From positions 1-64,000 of the forward strand of contig NZ_CAJRAY010000041.1 in NCBI RefSeq assembly GCF_907165215.1: a stretch of DNA of 64,000 nucleotides. The letters run 5' to 3'. The notes beneath the pieces were generated by a model that worked only from the letters and a program-made list of their open reading frames with translations, did no database searches and had not been told where the DNA came from. Each line of letters starts with the position of its first letter. The stretch's first letter is position 1. This document shows, piece by piece, positions 25,611-33,731 of the stretch. This DNA comes from Thermobacillus xylanilyticus. Its GTDB lineage: Bacteria; Bacillota; Bacilli; Paenibacillales; Paenibacillaceae. The translations under genes and the position numbers were made by a program.

Positions 25611-26045
25611 ATGGCATACCGGCACCCTGATCGGGAGACGATCAAGCGCATTCTGGAAGAGACTGATACGATCGCCGTCGTCGGCCTGTCCGACAAGCCG
25701 GACCGCACATCCCATATGGTATCCGCCGCGATGCAGGCGAAGGGATACCGGATCGTGCCGGTCAATCCGAACGCGGACACCATCCTGGGCGAGAAATGCT
25801 ACAAATCGCTGAAGGACATTCCGTTTCCCGTCGATCTTGTCAATGTGTTCCGGAGAAGCGAATATTGCGCCGACGTTGCCAGGGAAGCGGCGGAGATCGG
25901 CGCGAAGACGCTCTGGCTGCAGCTCGGCATCGTCAGCGAGGAAGCGGCCGAGATCGCGGAGGCGGCGGGCATGAACGTCATCATGGACCGCTGCATCAAG
26001 GTCGAGGATTCGATCCTGCTGCCGGAAGGGAAAACCAACCGCTGA
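25611..26045 (+). CDS. CoA-binding (YccU-like) protein
   Basis: 144-residue Rossmann-like protein of the CoA-binding domain family: AVVGLSDKPDRTSHMVSAAM (nucleotide-binding turn), then GYRIVPVNPNADTILGEKCY, DLVNVFRR, TLWLQLGI, and NVIMDRCIKVE near the end with the conserved DRC motif. Function in cells is not established for the family. Ribosome site AAAGGAGCGAGG is eight to ten bases before ATG 25611. It lies 26 bases after aroA and may be the last gene of that operon. Confidence 0.88.
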   Translation: MAYRHPDRETIKRILEETDTIAVVGLSDKPDRTSHMVSAAMQAKGYRIVPVNPNADTILGEKCYKSLKDIPFPVDLVNVFRRSEYCADVAREAAEIGAKTLWLQLGIVSEEAAEIAEAAGMNVIMDRCIKVEDSILLPEGKTNR

Positions 26046-26070
26046 ATTCGGATAAAAGCGGCGCGCGCCT

Positions 26071-26135
26071 CCAACAATAAAGTTGGCTTCTGACGCCCTG
26101 ACGGCGTCATGGAGACTAACCTTCCGCTTAGGAGG
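26071..26135 (+). promoter_or_regulatory. Structured 5' leader before repeat-protein gene
   Basis: Three small stems in a row: CCAAC/GTTGG (26071-26087), TGACGCC/GGCGTCA (26092-26110), and CCTTCC (26120-26125) pairing with the ribosome site GGAGG (26131-26135) around loop GCTTA with one bulged T. The last stem would hide the ribosome site. Known riboswitch class not recognised. Confidence 0.4.
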
Positions 26136-26145
26136 CAACAGCCGA

Positions 26146-26811
26146 ATGTATAACCAATCGCAGTTCCAGAGCGGCCAGTCTTTCGGTGCCGGCCAGAACC
26201 GCTATCAGCCGGCCGGGTTCGTGCAATCCCAGTATCAGGGACAGCTGTCGCGCTCGGCGGCTTCCGGTCCGGTGACGGCGAAGTTCGGTTATCAGGCCGG
26301 CCAGCAGCAGTCGTTCGGTCAACAGTCCTTCGCCGGTCAGGCCGGTGCGTACCAGGCTTCCTCGTTCGCTTCGCAGCAGGGTGAACAGCATCCGGTTTAC
26401 CGCGCGACGAACGCGTACCAGCAGGAGGGCCCGGTCATCCAGCACGTCGGCTATCAGGCGGGCGCGCAACAGCAGAACTTCCGGCAGCCGATCGGTCAGC
26501 AGAACTTTGCGGGTCAGGCCGGAGTGTCCTCGTTCAACGCGCAGCAGCAACAGCATCCGGTCTACCGCGCGACGAACGCCCGTCAGCAGGAAGGTCCGGT
26601 CATCCAACACACCGGCTATCAAGCGGGCGTGCAACAGCAGAACTTCCAGCAACAAAACTTTGCGGGTCAAGCCGGCATGTCTTCGTTCGCGCAGCAGCAA
26701 CAGCATCCGGTCTACCGCGCGACGAACGCGCGCCAGCAGGAAGGCCCGGTCATCCAGCAAACCGGCTATCAGGCTGGTGCGTTCGGCCAACCGAACCGCT
26801 ACAGCTTCTGA
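26146..26811 (+). CDS. Gln/Asn-rich tandem-repeat protein, 221 aa
   Basis: Low-complexity protein built from a unit QHPVYRATNARQQEGPVIQH followed by a TGYQAG-QQQNF-FAGQAG spacer. Full units begin at residues 81 and 136, a short last unit begins at 186, and a degenerate half unit lies at 41-80. Gln, Asn, Ala, Gly and aromatic residues dominate; no Cys, no signal peptide, no membrane helix. Such composition suits coat, matrix or condensate-forming proteins; a spore-coat role is only a guess. ATG 26146 follows GGAGG at 26131-26135, which may be masked in a hairpin. A clear terminator follows the stop. I do not recognise a named family. Confidence 0.75.
   Translation: MYNQSQFQSGQSFGAGQNRYQPAGFVQSQYQGQLSRSAASGPVTAKFGYQAGQQQSFGQQSFAGQAGAYQASSFASQQGEQHPVYRATNAYQQEGPVIQHVGYQAGAQQQNFRQPIGQQNFAGQAGVSSFNAQQQQHPVYRATNARQQEGPVIQHTGYQAGVQQQNFQQQNFAGQAGMSSFAQQQQHPVYRATNARQQEGPVIQQTGYQAGAFGQPNRYSF
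26386..26790 (+). repeat. Tandem coding repeat (165 and 150 bases apart)
   Basis: The block CAGCATCCGGTCTACCGCGC occurs at 26386 (one variant base), 26551 and 26701, each followed by the same AACGC-CAGCAGGA-GGCCCGGTCATCCA stretch. Nucleotide identity is high, pointing to recent duplication or gene conversion. Confidence 0.85.
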
Positions 26812-26825
26812 TTGCCGACGGCAGG

Positions 26826-26852
26826 GCGGACTTTCATGGTCCGCTCTTTTTT
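26826..26852 (+). terminator. Intrinsic terminator of repeat-protein gene
   Basis: Arms GCGGAC (26826-26831) and GTCCGC (26839-26844), then TCTTTTTTG. Confidence 0.85.
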
Positions 26853-26856
26853 GTTT

Positions 26857-26885
26857 TTGACAAACCGCGGGCGAACGCGTACCAT
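26857..26885 (+). promoter_or_regulatory. Sigma-A promoter of PTS operon
   Basis: Consensus TTGACA (26857-26862), 17-base spacer, TACCAT (26880-26885); 70 bases before the GTG start. No antiterminator RAT stem is evident in between. Confidence 0.65.
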
Positions 26886-26955
26886 CGAAATAGGCCTCGC
26901 GGACGGCATGCGCGGGGTTCCACGCAGCGACTTACGTAGCGCAGGAGGAGAAGGC

Positions 26956-28842
26956 GTGAAGCTTATCGGCAATCTGCAGCAATTCGGTCGGGCGCTCATG
27001 CTCCCGATGATGGCGCTGCCGGCAGCAGCCGTCTTCCTCAGTCTGAGCGGACTGCCCTGGGAGGACTGGGGCATGTCGCCGATGGCCGGCCATTTGACGA
27101 AGGCCGGCGGCATTCTGTTCCACGCTCTGCCCTATCTGTTCGCGCTCGGCGTCGCGCTCGGCCTGACCGGCAATGCCGTGGCGGCCGGCGTATCGGCGCT
27201 TGCGGGCATGTTCATCTATACGGCCGTCACCGGCTCGTACGCGGGACTGGACATCCAGCCGACGGTGCTGATCGGCGTCGTCATCGGCATCGCGGCCGGT
27301 TACAGCTACGAACAGTTCAAGGATTTCCGCCTGCCCGAGTACCTGCAGTTTTTCGGGGGGCCGAGGTTCGTGCCGCTGTTCGTCAGTTTCGTCTCGCTCG
27401 CCTTTTCGATCATCATGATCGAGATCGCGCCGCCGATTCAGGAGGCGATGGCCGTCCTCGGCGAAGCGGCGAAAGCGGCCGGCGGATTCGGCGTATTCCT
27501 GTTCGGATTCACCTACCGGATTCTCGTCGCCTTCGGACTTCACCATCTCGTCAGCCACGCGTTCTGGTTCCAGGTCGGCGCCTATGAGACCGAAGCCGGC
27601 ATGATCGTGTACGGCGATCTGCCGCGCTACTTCTCCGGCGATCCGACGGCCGGCGCGTACATGGCTGGACTGTATCCGATCATGATGTTCGGGCTGCCGG
27701 CGATCGCGCTGGCGATCATCCGCGAGGCGCGGGAAGACCTGAAGCCGAAGGTGAGAAAGACGTTCATTTCCGCCGCCCTGTCCTCGTTTCTGACGGGCGT
27801 GACGGAGCCGGTCGAGTTCGCCTTCATGTTCGCGGCTCCCTATCTGTTCGTGCTGCATGCTTTTCTGTCCGGACTCATCATGTGGCTCACTTACGAACTC
27901 GGCATACTGCACGGTTTTTCCTTCTCCGCGGGCGCGTTCGATTTTTTCATCAACCTGCATCTCTCCACGAAAGGCTGGATGCTGCTGCCGATCGGTCTCG
28001 CCGTCGGCATCGGCTATTATTGGCTGTTCCGCTGGGCCATCCAGCGGTTCGACATCCCGACGCCCGGGCGGGAGGAAGGATCGCCGCTTGACGAATGGGC
28101 GGGGGACATTCCGTACCGCGCGCCGCTGATTCTGCAGGCGATCGGAGGCAAGGACAACATCATCCAGATGGAAGCCTGCATCACGCGGCTCCGGCTGAAA
28201 TTGCACGACGACAGGCAGCTTGACGTGCCGGCGCTCCGCAGCCTCGGCGCGGCCGGCGTCATCCGGCTGGGCGGCGGCAATGTCCAGATCGTATTCGGCA
28301 CTTTCTCCGAACTGATTCGCGAAGAAATTATGAAAGTGATGAAGCGCGACCTGAGGCGGGTGCAGTTCAAGTCGCCCGTCCAGGGACGGATGATTCCGCT
28401 CGACGAAGTGCCCGATCCGATCTTCGCGGGCCGGCTGGTTGGGGGCGGCGTCGCCTTCGTGCCGGAACGCGGCGAGGCGGCGGCGCCTGTCGGGGGGGTT
28501 GTCATCCATGTCCATCCGGCAAAGCACGCCGTCGGCATCCGCACGCCGGAGGGGTTGGAGGTGCTGCTGCATGTCGGCATCGACACGATGGAGCTGAATG
28601 GCGCCGGTTTTCTGACGTTTGTGAAAGAAGGCGACACGGTCGTTCCCGGCCAGCCGCTTCTCCGGTTTGATCTGGGGCATATCCGGAGCGCCGGCAAGTC
28701 GCCGGTCACGCCGATGGTCATCACCAATCCGGAACGCGTCCGTTCATGGGTGTTCGCCCCGTTTACGGCAGTCAAGAAGGGGCAGGCGTCGGTCATGTCC
28801 GTCGTGCTGGAAGAGAGAGACGGTGGAGGAGAGAAACGATGA
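26956..28842 (+). CDS. PTS sugar permease EIICBA (glucose/N-acetylglucosamine family)
   Basis: Single-chain phosphotransferase permease that imports and phosphorylates a hexose. Order: EIIC membrane domain (residues about 1-370, with YAVTGSYAGL-like GMFIYTAVTGSYAGL, LHHLVSHAFWFQVG and FLTGVTEPVEFAFMF), EIIB (about 395-475, phosphorylatable Cys in MEACITRLRLKL), EIIA of Crr type (about 490-620, His in VHPAKHAVGI and LLHVGIDTMELNG). The EIIC and EIIB signatures fit the NagE/PtsG group; GlcNAc versus glucose is not decided, and no nagA/nagB is nearby. GTG 26956 has GGAGGAG five bases upstream. It overlaps ptsI by four bases. Confidence 0.9.
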   Translation: MKLIGNLQQFGRALMLPMMALPAAAVFLSLSGLPWEDWGMSPMAGHLTKAGGILFHALPYLFALGVALGLTGNAVAAGVSALAGMFIYTAVTGSYAGLDIQPTVLIGVVIGIAAGYSYEQFKDFRLPEYLQFFGGPRFVPLFVSFVSLAFSIIMIEIAPPIQEAMAVLGEAAKAAGGFGVFLFGFTYRILVAFGLHHLVSHAFWFQVGAYETEAGMIVYGDLPRYFSGDPTAGAYMAGLYPIMMFGLPAIALAIIREAREDLKPKVRKTFISAALSSFLTGVTEPVEFAFMFAAPYLFVLHAFLSGLIMWLTYELGILHGFSFSAGAFDFFINLHLSTKGWMLLPIGLAVGIGYYWLFRWAIQRFDIPTPGREEGSPLDEWAGDIPYRAPLILQAIGGKDNIIQMEACITRLRLKLHDDRQLDVPALRSLGAAGVIRLGGGNVQIVFGTFSELIREEIMKVMKRDLRRVQFKSPVQGRMIPLDEVPDPIFAGRLVGGGVAFVPERGEAAAPVGGVVIHVHPAKHAVGIRTPEGLEVLLHVGIDTMELNGAGFLTFVKEGDTVVPGQPLLRFDLGHIRSAGKSPVTPMVITNPERVRSWVFAPFTAVKKGQASVMSVVLEERDGGGEKR

Positions 28843-30710
28843 TTCAAGGGATAGGCGCATCATCGGGCATTGCGATGGGCAAGGCGTTCGTCCTTCCGAA
28901 CTGGGAGTGGGACGTGCCGGACCAGAAGATCGATGTCACGGACCTCGCTCGGGAGTTCGAGCGTCTGTACGAAGGCATCCGTTCGTCGAAGCGGGAAATC
29001 GAGCAGATCAAGGGCGAGCTTGCCGATGTCGTCGGCAGCGAGGAACGGAGCATTTTCGACGCCCATCTGGCCATTCTGAACGATCCGGTCTTCATGAACG
29101 AGATCCAAGGCATCATCAAGCGCCAGTACAAGGCGGCCGAAGCGGCGGTCAAGGAAGCGATCGACCACTTCGTGACGATGTTCGATCTGCTCGACGACGA
29201 ATACATGAAGGAACGGGCGCTCGACATCAAGGACGTGGGCAACCGGCTGCTCAAGCATCTGCTCGGCATGCCGGAGATTTCGCTGCCGACGGACACGCAG
29301 CCGTTTATCCTTGTGGCGCGTGAAGTTTCGCCTTCCCAGCTCGTCCATCTCAATCCGCAGCATGTGCTCGGCATCGTAACGATTACCGGCAGCATGACGT
29401 CGCATGCCTCCATCATGGCACGCGCGCTCGGCCTGCCGCTTGTCACCGGACTGGACGTTCCTCTGGAGTCGCTGGCCGAAACCGGCGACATGATGATCAT
29501 CGACGGCGATGCCGGCATCGTCATTCCCCGGCCGACGGAAGAACAGATCCGGGTATACACCGAGTTTCAGCGCCGGCAGAGCGAACATCGCAGCCGGCTG
29601 CGGCGGCTGGCCGGCGTCCGCTCCGTCACGCCCGACGGCAAGGAGATCGCGCTGGAAGCGAACATCAGCTCGCTGAAGGAGCTGGAGGTGGCGCTCTCCT
29701 CCGGCGCCGTCGGCGTCGGACTGTTCCGGACGGAGTTTCTGTACATGGACCGGCATCAGTTTCCCGGCGAAGACGAACAGTTCGAAGTGTACAAGGCGGT
29801 GGCGGAGAAGCTGGCGGGCCGGCCGCTCATTATCCGGACGCTGGATATCGGCGGCGACAAGAACCTCGATTATTTCGAGATCGGGGAAGAGGACAACCCG
29901 TTCCTCGGCTACCGCGCGATCCGCATCTGCCTGGACCGGCCGGATCTGTTCAAGACGCAGCTTAGGGCGATCCTCCGAGCCAGCGCGTACGGCAAGGTCA
30001 AAATCATGTACCCGCTCATCTCATCCGTCGAAGAAGTGCGCGCCGCCAACCGGCTGCTGGAAGAAGCGAAGCGGGAGCTTCAGGCGGAAGGCGTGCCGTT
30101 CGACCCGAACGTGCCATGCGGCATCATGATCGAGCTCCCGTCCGCCGTCACGATCGCCGATCTGCTAGCGGAAGAGGTCGATTTCTTCAGCATCGGCACG
30201 AACGATCTGATCCAGTTCGTCCTGGCGGTCGACCGGATGAACGAGCGGATCTCGCGCCTGTATCAGCCGTTCCATCCCGCCGTGCTCCGCATGCTGCGGA
30301 TGACGGTGGATGCGGCGAAGCGCCGGGGCATCCATGTCGGCGTCTGCGGGGAGATGGCGGGCGATCCGCGCGCGCTGCCGATCTGGCTCGGACTGGACGT
30401 GGACAGCATCAGCATGTCGTCCCATTCCATTCTGCCGATCAAGGAACGGCTGCTTCATACGCATCGTTCGGACAGCATCGATGTGCTCAACCGTTTGTGG
30501 GAGTGTCGAACGGCGGAAGAAGCGATCCGGTTGCTGGAGTCGTTCCGGCTGTCGGTCGAAGCGCGGATGGAGGAAGCGGAAGCGAAAGGGAAGCCGGCAT
30601 CGCACGAACGAAGCGCGCCTGCCGACAAATCTCCGGATGCGGGCCTCCCCGCGGCGGAGCCGGGCATCCGGAATTCGGCGCGGACGGCGGGCACCGCGGG
30701 GGCGTCCTGA
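28839..30710 (+). CDS. ptsI: PTS phosphotransferase enzyme I
   Basis: Takes phosphate from PEP and passes it to HPr. N-terminal HPr-binding helices, then the phosphohistidine loop ITGSMTSHASIMARALGLP (usual form GGxTSHSAIMAR), then the PEP-binding barrel with LFRTEFLYMDR, RTLDIGGDKNLDYF, GYRAIRI, GIMIELPSAV, FFSIGTNDLIQF and the Cys of GVCGEMAGDP. A 50-residue Ala/Pro-rich tail after the barrel (EEAEAKGKPASHERSAPADK onward) exceeds the family norm. ATG 28839 overlaps the permease stop. ptsH is not in this operon, which is unusual. Confidence 0.93.
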   Translation: MIQGIGASSGIAMGKAFVLPNWEWDVPDQKIDVTDLAREFERLYEGIRSSKREIEQIKGELADVVGSEERSIFDAHLAILNDPVFMNEIQGIIKRQYKAAEAAVKEAIDHFVTMFDLLDDEYMKERALDIKDVGNRLLKHLLGMPEISLPTDTQPFILVAREVSPSQLVHLNPQHVLGIVTITGSMTSHASIMARALGLPLVTGLDVPLESLAETGDMMIIDGDAGIVIPRPTEEQIRVYTEFQRRQSEHRSRLRRLAGVRSVTPDGKEIALEANISSLKELEVALSSGAVGVGLFRTEFLYMDRHQFPGEDEQFEVYKAVAEKLAGRPLIIRTLDIGGDKNLDYFEIGEEDNPFLGYRAIRICLDRPDLFKTQLRAILRASAYGKVKIMYPLISSVEEVRAANRLLEEAKRELQAEGVPFDPNVPCGIMIELPSAVTIADLLAEEVDFFSIGTNDLIQFVLAVDRMNERISRLYQPFHPAVLRMLRMTVDAAKRRGIHVGVCGEMAGDPRALPIWLGLDVDSISMSSHSILPIKERLLHTHRSDSIDVLNRLWECRTAEEAIRLLESFRLSVEARMEEAEAKGKPASHERSAPADKSPDAGLPAAEPGIRNSARTAGTAGAS

Positions 30711-31201
30711 TGGCGGGATCTGCTTATTCCGGAGGTCGGCGGTTGCGGCATGCCGCGCGCTGGCTGGCGCCCGTCGCCTGGATGGCGGTCATCTTTGCGC
30801 TGTCCTCCCGGCCCGCCGATGAGCTGGACGGCATGTTGCCGCTGTTTCAGCGGTTCATTCCCGGCATGACCGATTTCAACTGGGGGCATTATGCCGCCTA
30901 TTTCATTCTGGCGCTGACGTTCGAATTTGCGATCGGCGCCGCGTCGCGGCGGCCGCTTGTCAAAGCGGCGGTCGTCTTCGCCTGCGTGCTCTACGGCGTG
31001 ACGGACGAGTACCACCAGTCGTTCGTTGCCGGGCGGATGCCGGATCCGCTCGATCTGCTGAACGACGGCATCGGCGCCGCGGCGGCGGTATGCTTCACGG
31101 CGCTGCCAGGCGTGCGGCGCATCTGGCGCAAGCTGCCCGGCCAGACAAATTTTGATACAAGCGGACGGCAGGAGTCTCGCCCGCGCGGGTCGAATAAGTA
31201 A
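30710..31201 (+). CDS. VanZ family membrane protein
   Basis: 163-residue protein with three or four membrane helices and the VanZ signature YGVTDEYHQSFVAGRMPDPL followed by DLLNDGIGA. Helix starts at WLAPVAWMAVIFALSSRPAD; NWGHYAAYFILALTFEFAI is the second. The family includes the teicoplanin-resistance VanZ but most members have no known role. Start ATG 30710 overlaps the last base of ptsI. Coupling to ptsI is positional only. A basic tail follows. Confidence 0.88.
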   Translation: MAGSAYSGGRRLRHAARWLAPVAWMAVIFALSSRPADELDGMLPLFQRFIPGMTDFNWGHYAAYFILALTFEFAIGAASRRPLVKAAVVFACVLYGVTDEYHQSFVAGRMPDPLDLLNDGIGAAAAVCFTALPGVRRIWRKLPGQTNFDTSGRQESRPRGSNK

Positions 31202-31279
31202 CTCCGACGCGAATTGCGGCCGTTCTGCCTGTTCGGCAGCCGCGGCCGTTCGCTCTTTGTTGACGAAGGAGTGACAGAC

Positions 31280-31693
31280 TTGCGCAAATGGTGTTCCTGC
31301 GGCAGCGAGATGAAGATCCGGCTGTCCACCGTCATCTATTCGGGACGTGTCGAGATTGACAATGTGCCGATTTATTCATGTCCGGCCTGCAACCGCAGCG
31401 AAGTGTTTCCGGAAGTCAAGCCGGATTTGACGGGATTGATCGGGAAGCTGGGCGCCAAGCCGCCAAGGCAGTCGTTTTCCTTCAGCGAATGGAGCGAGTG
31501 GGCGGATCTGCTGCTGCAGGCCGGGATGGACGGCAAAGAACCCGACGCCCGGGAAGTCGAACGGCTGGTTGAGGAGCGCGTCAATGCGCTGCTGGATCTG
31601 CATTTGCTGGCACAGTCGCTGGGCGATGTCGGCTGGCAGGAGGAATTGCGCAGCCGGTTGTCCCAGATCACGCGCAGAACACCGAATACATAA
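31280..31693 (+). CDS. Zinc-ribbon-like small protein, 137 aa
   Basis: Begins with a four-cysteine zinc ribbon: WCSCGSEM (C-x-C) and then PIYSCPACNRSEVF (C-x2-C) 35 residues later. The rest is acidic and helical (WSEWADLLLQAGMDGKEPDA and EERVNALLDLHLLAQSLGDV). TTG 31280 is chosen because AAGGAG lies eight bases upstream, giving a start right at the ribbon. The pattern resembles YgiT-type ribbons of toxin-antitoxin antitoxins, but no helix-turn-helix and no toxin partner is seen. Function unknown. Confidence 0.72.
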   Translation: MRKWCSCGSEMKIRLSTVIYSGRVEIDNVPIYSCPACNRSEVFPEVKPDLTGLIGKLGAKPPRQSFSFSEWSEWADLLLQAGMDGKEPDAREVERLVEERVNALLDLHLLAQSLGDVGWQEELRSRLSQITRRTPNT

Positions 31694-31727
31694 ATGTTCG
31701 CCTGTCCGATCCCGTGGCCGGTTTGCG

Positions 31728-31756
31728 TTGCGCTCGTCCCGAATTTGTCGTACAAT
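31728..31756 (+). promoter_or_regulatory. Sigma-A promoter of ccpA
   Basis: TTGCGC (31728-31733), 17-base spacer, TACAAT (31751-31756), 70 bases before the ccpA start. Confidence 0.65.
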
Positions 31757-31826
31757 GATAACCAATGAATGCTATTCACGGCGGACGGCGGCATGACGAC
31801 TAAATCGAGATATGGAGAGAAGGAAC

Positions 31827-32834
31827 GTGACGGTAACCATTTATGATGTAGCGCGTGAAGCCGGAGTCTCGATGGCGACGGTATCCCGGGTTGTGAACAA
31901 CAACCCGAACGTAAAGCCGCAGACGCGCAAGAAGGTGTTCGAAGCGATCGAACGGCTCGGTTATCGTCCCAACGCGGTCGCGCGGGGACTTGCGAGCAAG
32001 AAGACGACGACGGTCGGTGTTGTCATCCCGGACATTTCGAACGCGATCTTCGCGGAAGTGGCGCGGGGTATCGAAGATATCGCCAACATGTATCATTACA
32101 ACATCATTCTGTGCAACGCGGACAAACGCAAGGACAAGGAGATCCGCGTTGTCAACACGCTGCTGGAGAAGCAGGTGGACGGGCTGCTGTTCATGGGCGG
32201 CACCGTGACGGAGGAGCATCTGCAAGCGTTCAAGTCCGCGAATGTTCCGATCGTGCTGTGCGCCACGACCGATGAGCACGGCTCGATGCCGTCCGTGGAT
32301 ATCGATCACGAGTCGGCGGCGTTTGACGCGGTGTCGGCGCTCACGGGCGCGGGACATCGCCGCATCGCGATGATCAGCGGCACGCTGCAGGACCCGTCGA
32401 ACGGGTATGCACGGTTCCAGGGGTACCGGCGCGCATTGGAAGCGGCCGGCATTCCTTACGACGAATCGCTGGTCCGCGTCGGCAATTACCGTTATGAATC
32501 CGGCGTCGAGGCGATGAAGTATTTCCTCGAGCTGGATGAACGACCGACAGCTGTCTTCGCCGCCACGGACGAGATGGCGATTGGAGCGATCCACTATATC
32601 CAGGATTTCGGCCTGCGTGTGCCGGAAGATGTATCCGTTATCAGCGTGGACAACACGCGCATGGCGTCAATGGTGCGGCCGCAGCTGTCGTCCGTTGCCC
32701 AGCCGATGTATGACATCGGGGCCGTGTCCATGCGTCTCCTGACCAAGCTGATGAAGAAGGAGCAGGTCGATCAACTGCGCGTCATTCTGCCGCACGAATT
32801 GATTACGCGGCAATCCGTGGCCGCGGCGCGTTAA
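31827..32834 (+). CDS. ccpA: Catabolite control protein A (LacI family)
   Basis: Global carbon regulator that binds cre sites with HPr-Ser46-P or Crh-P. The helix-turn-helix [20 protein letters not shown] followed by the hinge [13 protein letters not shown] is essentially the Bacillus CcpA sequence, and the core has [20 protein letters not shown], a block that CcpA shows near its HPr contact surface. 335 residues. GTG 31827 gives the canonical VTVTIYD start with AAGGA five bases upstream; ATG 31812 has none. Monocistronic: own promoter and terminator. Confidence 0.93.
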   Translation: MTVTIYDVAREAGVSMATVSRVVNNNPNVKPQTRKKVFEAIERLGYRPNAVARGLASKKTTTVGVVIPDISNAIFAEVARGIEDIANMYHYNIILCNADKRKDKEIRVVNTLLEKQVDGLLFMGGTVTEEHLQAFKSANVPIVLCATTDEHGSMPSVDIDHESAAFDAVSALTGAGHRRIAMISGTLQDPSNGYARFQGYRRALEAAGIPYDESLVRVGNYRYESGVEAMKYFLELDERPTAVFAATDEMAIGAIHYIQDFGLRVPEDVSVISVDNTRMASMVRPQLSSVAQPMYDIGAVSMRLLTKLMKKEQVDQLRVILPHELITRQSVAAAR

Positions 32835-32858
32835 CCGGTCGTGATACGTACAGGTTGA

Positions 32859-32904
32859 ACGGCTTCCGTCCTCGCCAGGCTTGCGAGGACGGACAGCCGT
32901 TTTC
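32859..32904 (+). terminator. Intrinsic terminator of ccpA
   Basis: Two-part stem: ACGGCT/AGCCGT outside and CCGTCCTCGC/GCGAGGACGG inside (32866-32875 and 32883-32892), then TTTTCT. Confidence 0.8.
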
Positions 32905-32940
32905 TGTCTTGCACCACAGCGAAAGAGGGCGAAGCAGCAC

Positions 32941-33645
32941 ATGACATTCGGAACTGTCGGCATCATCGGAGCCATGAAAGAAGAAGTCGAGCTTCTGCAT
33001 CGGAATGTGCGGGTGACCGGCACCCGTTCGAAAGCCGGTATCGAATATGTGACGGGCGAACTTCACGGCAAGCAAGTGATCTTCTGCCGATCGGGCGTCG
33101 GCAAGGTGAACGCGGCCGTATGCACGCAAGTGCTGATCGATCAGGGCGTGGACTGCGTGTTGTTCACCGGCGTCGCCGGCGCGCTCGACCCGGGTCTGGA
33201 CGTCGGCGACATCGTCATCTCGACCGTCTGCCAGCAGCACGATATGGACGTGACGGCGCTCGGATTTCCGCGCGGCGTCATTCCGTTTCAGGAGCAATCG
33301 GAATTCGCCGCGGACGACAGGCTTGTCGGGCTGGCCGTCAGCGCGGGCGAATCCCTGTTTCCCGGCCGGTGCCGGACGGGGAAAGTGCTGTCCGGCGACC
33401 AGTTCATCGCAAGCCGCGAGACGGTGCGGGAATTGCGCGAGACGATGGGCGGCGCATGCGTCGAGATGGAAGGCGCGGCGGTCGCGCAGGTATGCGCGAT
33501 GAACGGCGTGCCGTTCGTCATCATCCGCTCGATGTCGGACCGCGCCGACGGCGGCGCCCCGGACAGCTTCGAAGCGTTCACCATCGAAGCGTCCAACCGT
33601 TCGTACCGGCTCGTCGAGTCGATGATCATGCGCATGGGGGAATGA
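32941..33645 (+). CDS. mtnN: 5'-Methylthioadenosine/S-adenosylhomocysteine nucleosidase
   Basis: Hydrolyses MTA and SAH to adenine plus the thioribose or ribosyl-homocysteine, recycling products of polyamine and methylation reactions. Family blocks: GIIGAMKEEVELL, SGVGKVNAAVCTQVLID, FTGVAGALDPGLDVGDIVIS, GDQFIAS and the catalytic stretch CVEMEGAAVAQVC plus IIRSMSDRAD. 234 residues as usual. ATG 32941 is weakly supported by GAGGG upstream. Also the Pfs enzyme feeding autoinducer-2 when luxS is present (luxS not in this window). Confidence 0.93.
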   Translation: MTFGTVGIIGAMKEEVELLHRNVRVTGTRSKAGIEYVTGELHGKQVIFCRSGVGKVNAAVCTQVLIDQGVDCVLFTGVAGALDPGLDVGDIVISTVCQQHDMDVTALGFPRGVIPFQEQSEFAADDRLVGLAVSAGESLFPGRCRTGKVLSGDQFIASRETVRELRETMGGACVEMEGAAVAQVCAMNGVPFVIIRSMSDRADGGAPDSFEAFTIEASNRSYRLVESMIMRMGE

Positions 33646-33731
33646 GAGAGAAAGCGGCACGAGGCCGCGGCGTGTGTACCACGTCGCGGCCTCGCGGCTT
33701 TTCGGACGGAGCGGCCTCCTGCCGCATTTCG

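Noticed and set aside
26386-26790. Possible CRISPR or mobile repeat
   Set aside because: Units of 150-165 bases are coding and in frame; no spacers or cas genes.
31280-31693. YgiT-type antitoxin
   Set aside because: Zinc ribbon similar but no helix-turn-helix and no adjacent toxin gene.
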